Assembly (NCBI GenBank): GCA_030643515.1
Contig: DAOWLH010000064.1
Coordinates: 1-12,056, forward strand
Reading direction: 5' to 3'
Length of the DNA: 12,056 nucleotides
DNA from: Dehalococcoidia bacterium
Lineage (GTDB): Bacteria > Chloroflexota > Dehalococcoidia > Dehalococcoidales > DAOWLH01
Both the position numbers and the translations under genes were made by a program. Shown piece by piece: positions 1 to 6,998 of this stretch (its first letter is position 1; the number at the start of each line of letters is the position of its first letter). The notes under the pieces are model-generated. The model was not told the DNA's origin. It was given only the letters and a program-made list of their open reading frames with translations, and did no database searches.

Positions 1-121
1 CACCTTACCCGTCCTCAGCGAGCATCCGTTGGCTCTGTTCGTACTATCGCCGGGGGCGTTCCTGGTCATCGGATTGCTGCTGGCGCTTTTCCGGCGGATA
101 GGAATGGTCAAGCATGAGTGA
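1..121 (+). CDS. rnfE: Rnf electron transport complex subunit RnfE, C-terminal fragment
   Basis: Only the last 39 codons are present, read from base 2 to the TGA at 119-121; the 5' part lies outside the window. The visible tail has a hydrophobic helix with the motif LSPGAFLVIGLLLALFRR, which resembles the last membrane helix of RnfE/RnfD-type subunits (usual form PPGAF-x-x-x-G). It overlaps the rnfA start by 8 bases, and the E-A-B order matches known rnf operons. RnfE is an integral membrane subunit that pairs with RnfA in the ion-translocating ferredoxin:NAD+ oxidoreductase. The identification rests mainly on context, because so little protein is visible. Confidence 0.8.
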   Translation, partial: TLPVLSEHPLALFVLSPGAFLVIGLLLALFRRIGMVKHE

Positions 122-689
122 GCTTTTCACCATATTCATCAGCATGGCCCTGGTAAACAACTTCATCCTGGTAAGGTTCCTGGGGCTCTGCCCCTTCTTC
201 GGCGTTTCCAAGAAGCTTAGCAGTGCACTGAGCATGTCGGCGGCGGTGACCTTCGTCATGGTGGCAGCTTCCGCTGCCACCTGGCTAGTGAACAACTATA
301 TCCTCATCCCCTTCGGCGTTGAGTACATGAATATTGTAATGTACATACTGATAATTGCCTCGCTGGTCCAGATAATAGAGCTGTTCATCAGGAGAACTAA
401 CTATGCCCTGTATAATGTTTTCGGCATCTACCTGGCACTGATTACCACCAACTGTGCCGTTCTGGGCATCACTTTGATAAATACCAACGAGGCCTTTTCC
501 TTTATCGAGAGCCTGGTGGCGGCACTGGGCGCCGGTGTGGGATTTACCCTGGTTCTGGCCATTATGTCCGGAATAAGAGAGAGGCTGGAGCTGACCGACA
601 GCCCCAGGGCAATGAAGGGACTGCCCATAGCCTTTATCACCGCCACCATGCTCGGTCTGGCTTTCTCCGGATTTGGAGGGATAGTCTAG
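114..689 (+). CDS. rnfA: Rnf electron transport complex subunit RnfA
   Basis: This 191-residue integral membrane protein is close to the usual RnfA/RsxA length of about 193. It is hydrophobic throughout, with about six predicted helices. The N-terminal segment NNFILVRFLGLCPFFGVS and the mid-protein segment LALITTNCAVLG are RnfA signatures. Cys26 and Cys114 sit where structural work on Rnf/Nqr complexes places the RnfA share of a membrane-embedded [2Fe-2S] cluster held jointly with RnfE. The complex couples electron flow between ferredoxin and NAD+ to Na+ or H+ transport across the cytoplasmic membrane; the sequence does not let me say which ion. The ATG lies inside the rnfE end (8-base overlap), and the TAG stop shares one base with the rnfB GTG. 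This implies translational coupling in one operon. Confidence 0.96.
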   Translation: MSELFTIFISMALVNNFILVRFLGLCPFFGVSKKLSSALSMSAAVTFVMVAASAATWLVNNYILIPFGVEYMNIVMYILIIASLVQIIELFIRRTNYALYNVFGIYLALITTNCAVLGITLINTNEAFSFIESLVAALGAGVGFTLVLAIMSGIRERLELTDSPRAMKGLPIAFITATMLGLAFSGFGGIV

Positions 690-1540
690 TGAATCTGGCT
701 GTTATCCTGATACTGGGAGCCATCGGCCTGGGTAGCGGCTTGATTATCTACCTGGCAAATGCCAAGGTGCCACACAAAGTTCAGGGCACCGAGAAGATAG
801 AGGAGATAAACAGGATTTTGCCCGGGTTAAACTGCGGCGCCTGCGGCTATGCCGGCTGCTTTTCCTATGCCCAGGAGTTAGCCAGGAATGCCATCACGGC
901 CACCGAAGCGCCGTGTACCGTGGTCATCCAGAACCCGGAAGCTCTCGGCTGTCTGGAGAAATCGCTGAACATCAACCTGGATGCCTCGATTATAAACAAG
1001 AAGGCATTGATACGCTGCCGCGGCAGGTCACCAGTCATATTCAATTACTCCGGGGTCAAGTCGTGCAGGGCGGCCGCCCAGCTGGCCGGTGGCTACAAGC
1101 AGTGCCCCTACGCCTGCCTGGGGTTTGGTGACTGCACCAAGGTATGCCCCCAGGATGCCATATCCATTGATAGCGAAAAGGGTGTGGCTGCCGCGGACTT
1201 CAATAAGTGCACCGGATGCGGCCTGTGTGTTGCCGGATGCCCGCAGAACCTCATCGAGCTGGTCCCAGCCGGGACCAAGATTGCCTTCCGCTGTAACTAC
1301 CAGCCACTCAAGGACATCCCCGGTAGGGAAAAGTGCCAGTACGGCTGCACCCACTGCCTCAAGTGCTTCAAAGCCTGTACCGACGAGGCCATAATCTGGA
1401 ACAAAGACAAGGCCATACCCGAATTTGACATTGAGAAGTGTACCCTGTGCGGCAAGTGCATTGAAGAATGCCCGCAGTGTACGCTCGAGCTATTCACCGA
1501 GGCAAGAGCGGAGGCCAGGCCTGCCACCCACCGGTGCTGA
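689..1540 (+). CDS. rnfB: Rnf complex subunit RnfB, long multi-cluster ferredoxin type
   Basis: This 283-residue iron-sulfur subunit is thought to take electrons from ferredoxin into the Rnf complex. Residues 1-24 form an N-terminal membrane anchor. A four-Cys Fes-type domain follows (Cys49, 52, 57, 76; motif CGACGYAGC). A linker with conserved Cys110 and Cys126 leads to ferredoxin-like motifs at Cys139/143/149/153 (CPYACLGFGDC), Cys174/177/180/184 (CTGCGLC), Cys220/223/226/230 (CTHCLKC) and Cys251/254/257/261 (CTLCGKC). That makes about five [4Fe-4S] sites. It is longer than the ~190-residue enterobacterial RsxB and resembles the long form of clostridial and acetogen Rnf complexes. The start is GTG, overlapping the rnfA stop by one base. 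It is the last gene of the visible rnf operon, which agrees with rnfB being 3'-terminal in many anaerobes. Confidence 0.96.
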   Translation: MNLAVILILGAIGLGSGLIIYLANAKVPHKVQGTEKIEEINRILPGLNCGACGYAGCFSYAQELARNAITATEAPCTVVIQNPEALGCLEKSLNINLDASIINKKALIRCRGRSPVIFNYSGVKSCRAAAQLAGGYKQCPYACLGFGDCTKVCPQDAISIDSEKGVAAADFNKCTGCGLCVAGCPQNLIELVPAGTKIAFRCNYQPLKDIPGREKCQYGCTHCLKCFKACTDEAIIWNKDKAIPEFDIEKCTLCGKCIEECPQCTLELFTEARAEARPATHRC

Positions 1541-1726
1541 CCCGCCCCACTATTATCAAAGCTGACCACAGCAGGTATGCTGCCTAAGGTTGGAGTATCG
1601 GCCGGAAGCGGTAATTCTTTATAACTATTTTACTTTTTCCCCCGGATTATTGTGGCTTCTTTACCCCAGATTGGTTATCATAAGCCCGCAAAGCTCAAAG
1701 CAGTCGGTCTTGAGTAAAAGGCAAAC

Positions 1727-1734
1727 AAGGAGGG
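1727..1734 (+). promoter_or_regulatory. Strong ribosome binding site setting the osmF start
   Basis: AAGGAGGG lies 5 bases (6 from AAGGAGG) before the ATG at 1740. This near-perfect Shine-Dalgarno, followed directly by a lipoprotein signal peptide, fixes the start at 1740 and rules out the longer open frame reaching back to 1590. Confidence 0.85.
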
Positions 1735-1739
1735 CAATA

Positions 1740-2672
1740 ATGAAGAGATTTCTAGAAACCATGATAATATTTGCCGTTTTACTCATGCTGGTGCTATCGG
1801 GTTGCAGCCAGTCAGGCAGCGGCAAAGGACCCATAATAATCGGCTCCAAGATTGATACCGAGGGGGCGCTGCTGGCCCAGATGATTATTGCCCTGCTGGA
1901 AGATAATGGATTTGATGTGGTCGACAAGTCCGAGTTCGGGACGACAAATATTGTCCGCATCGCCATCTTGAGCGGCGAGATAGATATATATCCCGAGTAC
2001 ACCGGTAACGGCGCCTTCTTCTTTGGCCTCACCGACCTTGACCTCTGGAGTGATGCCGCTGCCGGTTATGAAAAGGTAAAGCAACTGGACAGGGAAGCCA
2101 ACGGCATCATCTGGCTCCAGTCGGCGCCGGCCAACAACACCTGGGCCATCGCCATACCCGGAGAGCTGGCAGAACAGGAGAACATGTGGACCCTAGAGGA
2201 TTTTGCTGCCTATGTAAATCAAGGTGGTTATGTAAAACTGGCTGGCTCCGAGGAGTTTGTCAGCAGTCCGGTAGCCCTGCCCGCCTTCTTTGAAGCCTAT
2301 GGCTTTAGCCTTTCTGGCAACCAGCTCCTGGTCTTTGCCGGCGGTAACACCGCCCAGACAGAAAAAGCCGCTGCTGATGGCACTGACGGCGTCAATGCTG
2401 CCATGGCGTATGGCACCGACGGCAATCTGAGTGCCTTAAACCTCGTTGTTCTGGAAGACCTCAAGGGCGCCCAGCCGGTCTACGAGCCGGCACCTATAGT
2501 CCGCGGCATCATATTCGACCAGTACCCGGAACTGGCCGATATCCTGAACCCGGTTTTTATCACCCTGGACCTGGCAATCCTGCAAACGCTTAATGCGCGG
2601 ATTGCCCTGGAGGGTGATGTTGCGGCCACTGTCGCCCGCGATTATCTGGAATCAGAGGGATTTTTAGATTAA
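1740..2672 (+). CDS. osmF: Osmoprotectant ABC transporter substrate-binding lipoprotein, OsmF/YehZ type
   Basis: This 310-residue binding lipoprotein (OpuAC fold) should capture a quaternary-amine or related compatible solute outside the membrane and hand it to the permeases downstream. Residues 1-21 are a signal peptide ending in the lipobox LSGC, with Cys22 as the lipidation site. Family motifs are GSKIDTEGALL (35-45), SGEIDIYPEYTGNGAFFF (78-95), APANNTWAIA (129-138), NAAMAYGTDG (219-228) and YEPAPIVR (248-255). The match to E. coli OsmF (YehZ) as I remember it runs the whole length, much closer than to ProX or OpuCC. E. coli YehZ binds glycine betaine weakly, so the true ligand here is open. 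The gene heads a four-gene operon, with 29 bases to the next gene. I see no convincing promoter in the 199 bases after rnfB, so read-through from rnf is possible. Confidence 0.95.
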   Translation: MKRFLETMIIFAVLLMLVLSGCSQSGSGKGPIIIGSKIDTEGALLAQMIIALLEDNGFDVVDKSEFGTTNIVRIAILSGEIDIYPEYTGNGAFFFGLTDLDLWSDAAAGYEKVKQLDREANGIIWLQSAPANNTWAIAIPGELAEQENMWTLEDFAAYVNQGGYVKLAGSEEFVSSPVALPAFFEAYGFSLSGNQLLVFAGGNTAQTEKAAADGTDGVNAAMAYGTDGNLSALNLVVLEDLKGAQPVYEPAPIVRGIIFDQYPELADILNPVFITLDLAILQTLNARIALEGDVAATVARDYLESEGFLD

Positions 2673-2701
2673 AATCCTTTTAGCTTTAGGAAAAGATAGC
2701 A

Positions 2702-3874
2702 ATGCGGCAACTGCTCGGCCGTGATAATGTAGCCCTGACCGGCTCAGTTATCGGTCTGGCTTCGGTTTTGTTTGGCTGGCTGACACTAAGGCCCAACCGA
2801 CTGGCAGAAGGCACCCCCCTAAGCCTCTGGGACGGTCTCGGCTGGGGAAACGCCGCCGTCATTGTCCTGCTGTGGCTATTATGTCTTGTTCTCAGCCTGA
2901 GCTTAAAGGGAAAACTCAAGCCGATTCTACTGGGCGTTACCGCCAACATGGTTCTGGTGGTCTCCCTGCTCATGGCGGGAATGGCTGCTACCGGATTGCT
3001 GGAAGTAGAGCCTGACTCCAGCCGGGTATCACTGGGTGTTGGCATCTGGCTGACCATTGCCGCCGCTTATATTGTTATATACGCCAGCCGGCAGAAGCTA
3101 AAGGAATTGCCATTATGGCAGCACCTCGTCTCCTGGACCGGATTGGCTATCCTGATAGCTCTGATTTTTAACGGACTTCTGGACAGTCTGTCTCTCATGC
3201 AGGAACTCAACGGCCGTGAAGCCCGGTTCCTGCAAGAGCTGCAACAGCACGTCTTCCTCTTCGGCATCAGTGTTACCATCGGCAGCCTGATTGGCATTCC
3301 GCTGGGCATCTGGGCGAACCGTAGCCGGCGGGCGGAAAGGCCGGTATTCTTCATCGCCAACATTACGCAGACGATACCCAGCCTGGCCCTCTTCGGACTG
3401 ATCATCGCCCCGCTGTCGGCGCTGACCATGGCCCTGCCCTTCCTGAGGGAAATCGGCATCCGCGGTATCGGGACGGCGCCGGCCCTTATCGCCCTGGTTG
3501 TCTACTCACTGCTGCCCATAGTAAGAAATACCTTTGTCGGCCTGCGTCAGGTTGACCCGGCGGTCATTGATGCCGGTGCGGGCATGGGCATGAGCCGCTT
3601 TCAGGTGTTCAGGCGGGTGAAGCTACCACTGGCAGCACCACTGGTAGCTGAAGGAGTACGGATAGCTTCTGTGCAGGCAGTCGGCCTGACAACGGTGGCG
3701 GCACTCATCGGGGCAGGAGGTCTCGGTTTCTTCGTTTTTCAGGGGCTGGCCCAGGCGGCACCAGACCTGATTATCCTCGGTACTCTGCCCATTATCGCCC
3801 TGGCACTAATCGTCGATGCCGTAATGAGGGTTATAGTGAGACTGGTAACACCAAAGGGGACTGGCGGGCAATGA
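2702..3874 (+). CDS. yehY: Osmoprotectant ABC transporter permease, long YehY type
   Basis: This 390-residue membrane subunit forms half of the importer channel. Residues 1-166 add about five hydrophobic segments (roughly 13-30, 50-68, 73-98, 112-128, 143-166). The core binding-protein-dependent permease domain follows at about 183-375. The cytoplasmic coupling (EAA) loop is visible at about 284-312, with AGAGMGMSRFQVF followed by LPLAAPL. Most betaine permeases of this class (OpuCB, YehW) are only 210-250 residues; the long N-terminal extension matches E. coli YehY (about 385). ATG at 2702 is preceded by AGGAAAAG. The TGA overlaps the next gene's ATG in an ATGA junction at 3871-3874, so translation of permease and ATPase is probably coupled. 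Confidence 0.93.
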   Translation: MRQLLGRDNVALTGSVIGLASVLFGWLTLRPNRLAEGTPLSLWDGLGWGNAAVIVLLWLLCLVLSLSLKGKLKPILLGVTANMVLVVSLLMAGMAATGLLEVEPDSSRVSLGVGIWLTIAAAYIVIYASRQKLKELPLWQHLVSWTGLAILIALIFNGLLDSLSLMQELNGREARFLQELQQHVFLFGISVTIGSLIGIPLGIWANRSRRAERPVFFIANITQTIPSLALFGLIIAPLSALTMALPFLREIGIRGIGTAPALIALVVYSLLPIVRNTFVGLRQVDPAVIDAGAGMGMSRFQVFRRVKLPLAAPLVAEGVRIASVQAVGLTTVAALIGAGGLGFFVFQGLAQAAPDLIILGTLPIIALALIVDAVMRVIVRLVTPKGTGGQ

Positions 3875-4968
3875 TACACCTGCAACACCTGGTTAAGGAC
3901 TACGGCCGGACAAGGGCGGTTGACGACCTGTCTCTTGAGGTGACTGCCGGCGAGGTCTGCGTCCTGATTGGCCCCTCCGGTTGCGGCAAGACAACCACCC
4001 TGCGTATGATAAACCGGCTCATCGAACCGAGTTCAGGGCATATCCTTATTGACGACCAGGACATCAGCCAGATCAAACCGGAAAGATTGCGCCTGTCCAT
4101 CGGCTATGCCATTCAAAGCGTCGGCCTCTTCCCCCACATGACGGTAGCAACCAACATCGCCGTAGTTCCCAAGCTGCTGAACTGGGAAAAAGAAGCCACC
4201 AGCCAGCGGGTGGAGGAGTTGCTCCGCCTGGTGGGGCTGGACCCTGGGGAGTTTGGCCACAAGTATCCCGGCCAGCTTTCCGGTGGACAGGCTCAACGAG
4301 TTGGCGTTGCCCGTGCCCTGGCAGCCGACCCGCCAATCCTGCTCATGGACGAGCCTTTCGGCGCCGTTGACCCGCTGACCCGGGAGCGGCTCCAGTATCA
4401 GTTCGCCCGCATTCAGCAGGAGTTAAAAAAGACGGTTATTCTGGTAACCCACGACCTTAACGAGGCTATCCGGCTGGCAGATAGAATCGCTATCATGTCC
4501 GCAGGCAAGCTGGTGCAGTATGACACCCCGGAGACAATTCTATCGCGGCCGGCCAACAAGTTTGTCCACGATTTCGTCGGCACCGATAGGGCCCTCAAAC
4601 GGCTGTCCCGAATCGGGGTTGAGGGCTTTGTCAAGCCGGCCAATCCGGTGGCAATAACCGATTCCATCAGTAAAATAGCAGCCGTCATCGGCCGCCAGCC
4701 CTCTGCATGGGTTGTCAACGGGGATGGCAGACTCCTCGGCTGGATTGACAGAAAGAGTCTTGCTCAGGCAAGCTCGGCAAGCCAGGTGCTGGTGGCTCAG
4801 ACGGCGGATGAAGTTGCCATTTCAAGAGGTGCCACCCTCCATGAAGCCCTGTCCCTGATGCTTGGGCAGGGGGTCAAGAGCGTCCCGGTTGTTGATGAAC
4901 AGGAACGCCTCATCGGCGAGGTATCCCTCAGTGATGTTGAAGCAGCTACGGTTGAGACGGAGGCATAG
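3871..4968 (+). CDS. yehX: Osmoprotectant ABC transporter ATP-binding protein with C-terminal CBS region
   Basis: This 365-residue ATPase drives solute uptake. Its complete nucleotide-binding domain has Walker A GPSGCGKTT (34-42), Q-loop Gln82, signature LSGGQ (136-140), Walker B LLMDEP (157-162, catalytic Glu161) and switch His194. After about residue 240 comes a tail of about 125 residues resembling a CBS pair. One half covers roughly 250-300 (VVNGDGRLLGWID) and the other roughly 310-360 (LGQGVKSVPVVDEQERLIGEV), with an acidic end. E. coli YehX is about 308 residues and ends sooner; CBS tails of this kind are typical of OpuCA/OpuAA. In OpuA, CBS domains take part in ionic-strength or nucleotide control of transport, so activity gating is a reasonable inference. 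The gene overlaps its upstream neighbour by 4 bases and ends 3 bases before the next start. Confidence 0.95.
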   Translation: MIHLQHLVKDYGRTRAVDDLSLEVTAGEVCVLIGPSGCGKTTTLRMINRLIEPSSGHILIDDQDISQIKPERLRLSIGYAIQSVGLFPHMTVATNIAVVPKLLNWEKEATSQRVEELLRLVGLDPGEFGHKYPGQLSGGQAQRVGVARALAADPPILLMDEPFGAVDPLTRERLQYQFARIQQELKKTVILVTHDLNEAIRLADRIAIMSAGKLVQYDTPETILSRPANKFVHDFVGTDRALKRLSRIGVEGFVKPANPVAITDSISKIAAVIGRQPSAWVVNGDGRLLGWIDRKSLAQASSASQVLVAQTADEVAISRGATLHEALSLMLGQGVKSVPVVDEQERLIGEVSLSDVEAATVETEA

Positions 4969-4971
4969 CTT

Positions 4972-5718
4972 GTGTCCGGCAAACAGGTAACCAGTTGGCT
5001 CATTCTGGCAATATTAACCGCCGCCTTTATTATTTTTATCGCCAACAGTCACTGGGTGGAGGCTAGCCTGCGCTTCCTCTTCCCGCAGGAGGAAGCCGTG
5101 GTGCTACCCCGCGCCTCCCTCCTGGAGTTTTTCTGGCAGCATGTGCAACTGGTGGCTGTTTCCAGCGGTATCACCATTATGATCGGCATCCCCCTGGGTA
5201 TATGGGTGACGCGCACCAGCGGTCGAGACTTTCTGCCACTGGTTACCGACCTGACATCTTTCGGCCAGACCTTCCCACCGGTGGCTGTCCTGGCGCTGGT
5301 AGTGCCGGTGCTTGGCTTCGGCTTCCAGCCAACGGTGGCAGCTCTCGTCCTCTACGGTCTGCTACCGGTGGTCAGGAATACCATCACCGGTCTGAAAGCC
5401 GTTCCCTGGCATTACCTGGACGCCGCCCGGGGTATGGGAATGAGCCGCCTTGAGGCGCTGTTTGCCATAGAAATCCCGCTGGCAGCACCGGTAATCATGG
5501 CCGGCATTCGCATATCAGTCATTGTCAATATCGGTACTGCCACCATTGGGGCTATCATTGGTGCCGGTGGGTTGGGCTCGCCAATAATAGCCGGGCTGAT
5601 TCAGGATAACCTGGCCTTTATCATTGAGGGAGCGGTGCCGGCGGCTATCCTGGCCATCCTGGTTGACCAGTTTCTGGCCAACATTGAAAGGCTCTTCGCC
5701 TACCCTGCCCAGGCCTAG
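4972..5718 (+). CDS. yehW: Osmoprotectant ABC transporter permease, short YehW type
   Basis: This 248-residue second membrane subunit would partner the long YehY-type permease in a heterodimeric channel. An N-terminal hydrophobic segment (about 8-25) precedes the permease core, which starts near residue 55. The EAA coupling loop at about 147-171 reads LDAARGMGMSRLEALF then EIPLAAP, nearly the same as in the partner. The start is GTG, supported by GGAGG 8 bases upstream inside the end of the ATPase gene. It is the last gene of the importer operon. The TAG stop lies in a CTAG that also provides the stop of the convergent oxidoreductase, so there is no room for an intergenic terminator. Confidence 0.94.
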   Translation: MSGKQVTSWLILAILTAAFIIFIANSHWVEASLRFLFPQEEAVVLPRASLLEFFWQHVQLVAVSSGITIMIGIPLGIWVTRTSGRDFLPLVTDLTSFGQTFPPVAVLALVVPVLGFGFQPTVAALVLYGLLPVVRNTITGLKAVPWHYLDAARGMGMSRLEALFAIEIPLAAPVIMAGIRISVIVNIGTATIGAIIGAGGLGSPIIAGLIQDNLAFIIEGAVPAAILAILVDQFLANIERLFAYPAQA

Positions 5719-6842
5719 ACCAGGCCCCTGATTAGGCCGGCGACATACCCGGCTATGGCCGGAGCGGCTGTCAGGCCGGGAGATTCAATGCCAATGAGGT
5801 TAATGAAACCCGGCAGGCCTTTATCACTTTCCTCTGCGATAACGAAGTCCCTGATGTCTTCGCCGGGCCCTTGCAGCTTGGGCCTGATACCAGCCATCTC
5901 CGGTGCCAGATCATCTTGCTCGATAAAGGGCAGGAAGGGCCTGACCGAACGGTAAAAAAGCTCCCTGTTCCCCTCCCCGACGGAATAGTCCAGGCCACCT
6001 ACATATTGAATGCTGGGGCCAAGGCGCATCCGGCCATCCAGGTCAAGGGTGACATGTATGCCCACCCCGCTGACATCAGCCGGAGGCACCGGGAAGATTA
6101 ACCGGCTTACCAGTCTGTTCTTGCCGCCGCCAACACTGAAGTATTCGCCCTTGCAGTAGTGCAAACGGTAGCCGGCACCGGCTATGTCTATCCCGGCCAT
6201 CCCGGCCACTCTGTCACTGCCCAGGCCGGCACAGTTAATGAGCACGCTGGTAATAAAAGAAAACTCTTCTTCACCATCCCTGACTGAAACCCGGTAGCCA
6301 GAAGCCACCTTATTTATGCCAACAACCTCTGTCCTGTAGGCTATCTGGGCATTTTTACCGGTCATGCCGGCGACAAAGAACTTCATTAGAGCATGCGAGT
6401 CAATGATACCGGTTTCCGCTGCCCAGATTGCCGCTTCCCCGGCCACGTTAGGCTCAAGCTGCTGTAACTGACGCCTGGATACCAGCCTCAACCCGGGAGC
6501 TCCACTCCTCTGGCCTCTGTCAAACAGCTCTTCAAGTTCGCCTATTTCCCCTTTGCTGGTGGCCACTATCAGCTTGCCCAGCTTGGCACAGCCGATGTTT
6601 TTTTCCGAACACATCTGGTAGAGCATTTCATTTCCGGCAACGCACAGCCTGGCCTTGAGCATCCCGGGAGGATAGTAGATGCCGGAATGGATGACGCCGC
6701 TGTGCCGGCTGCTGGTCTCCAGGCCAAAGGAATCGTTCTTCTCCAGAACATAAACCCGCCGATTGCCATCGGCAACCCCGGCGGCTATGGCCAGGCCAAC
6801 AACACCGGCACCAACAATAGTAATATCAGCCCGGTATTCCAT
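5715..6842 (-). CDS. lhgO: FAD-dependent L-2-hydroxyglutarate dehydrogenase/oxidase family protein
   Basis: This 375-residue flavoprotein is of the D-amino-acid-oxidase-like (DAO) superfamily. The N-terminal FAD-binding Rossmann motif is GAGVVG (residues 11-16), with Glu34 at the end of the second strand. The segment SSRHSGVIHSGIYYPPG (44-60) and the C-terminal IGIESPGLTAAPAIA are hallmarks of the LhgO/L2HGDH group. That group oxidises L-2-hydroxyglutarate to 2-oxoglutarate and passes electrons to oxygen or, in many bacteria, to the quinone pool. Beside an Rnf operon in a probable anaerobe, dehydrogenase activity seems likelier than oxygen use (inference). A related 2-hydroxy-acid or glycerol-3-phosphate substrate cannot be excluded. 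The ATG at 6842 has no clear Shine-Dalgarno. It converges on the importer operon and diverges from the gene at 6999. Confidence 0.85.
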   Translation of the reverse strand: MEYRADITIVGAGVVGLAIAAGVADGNRRVYVLEKNDSFGLETSSRHSGVIHSGIYYPPGMLKARLCVAGNEMLYQMCSEKNIGCAKLGKLIVATSKGEIGELEELFDRGQRSGAPGLRLVSRRQLQQLEPNVAGEAAIWAAETGIIDSHALMKFFVAGMTGKNAQIAYRTEVVGINKVASGYRVSVRDGEEEFSFITSVLINCAGLGSDRVAGMAGIDIAGAGYRLHYCKGEYFSVGGGKNRLVSRLIFPVPPADVSGVGIHVTLDLDGRMRLGPSIQYVGGLDYSVGEGNRELFYRSVRPFLPFIEQDDLAPEMAGIRPKLQGPGEDIRDFVIAEESDKGLPGFINLIGIESPGLTAAPAIAGYVAGLIRGLV

Positions 6843-6913
6843 CTTAAAACTCTGCTGGGGCGGAGTGCCGACAACCGGTGGCAGTAACTAATCCCCAGTA
6901 ACTGGTTCTTTCC

Positions 6914-6922
6914 ATTATATCA
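6914..6922 (-). promoter_or_regulatory. Extended -10 promoter for the lhgO-like gene
   Basis: On the minus strand this reads TGATATAAT, a perfect extended -10 (TGnTATAAT). No good -35 lies 17 bases upstream, which is usual for extended -10 promoters. Transcription would start near 6907 and give a leader of about 65 bases before the ATG at 6842. Confidence 0.55.
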
Positions 6923-6960
6923 CCTGGCTTGCTTATTCGGGATGCCAATTCCAGGCAGCC

Positions 6961-6989
6961 TTGAAAGCAAAATGAAACTGTGTTATAAA
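6961..6989 (+). promoter_or_regulatory. Sigma70-type promoter for the gene at 6999
   Basis: TTGAAA at 6961-6966 and TATAAA at 6984-6989 are separated by exactly 17 bases. The expected transcription start is near 6996, only about 3 bases before the ATG at 6999, so the mRNA would be leaderless or almost so. Confidence 0.6.
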
Positions 6990-6998
6990 CACTGAGCA

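Noticed and set aside
904..1237. Unusual cysteine spacing in RnfB (C139-x3-C-x5-C-x3-C, plus Cys110 and Cys126)
   Set aside because: This spacing, with the CLGxGxC motif, is the normal pattern of long RnfB proteins in anaerobes, so it is not an anomaly.
1028..1354. Antisense open frames over rnfB (and similar ones over the importer, lhgO-like and mpgS genes)
   Set aside because: They are out-of-frame shadows of well-supported genes. None has a recognisable domain or ribosome site.
1590..1739. Longer N terminus for the osmF protein, starting at 1590
   Set aside because: The extra 50 residues are not family-like. The AAGGAGG plus ATG at 1740 is followed at once by a lipoprotein signal peptide with lipobox LSGC.
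1541..1739. Promoter, riboswitch or terminator between rnfB and osmF
   Set aside because: TATAAC and TATCAT-like hexamers occur, but none has a matching -35 at 16-18 bases. I found no conserved riboswitch core or strong hairpin with a T-run.
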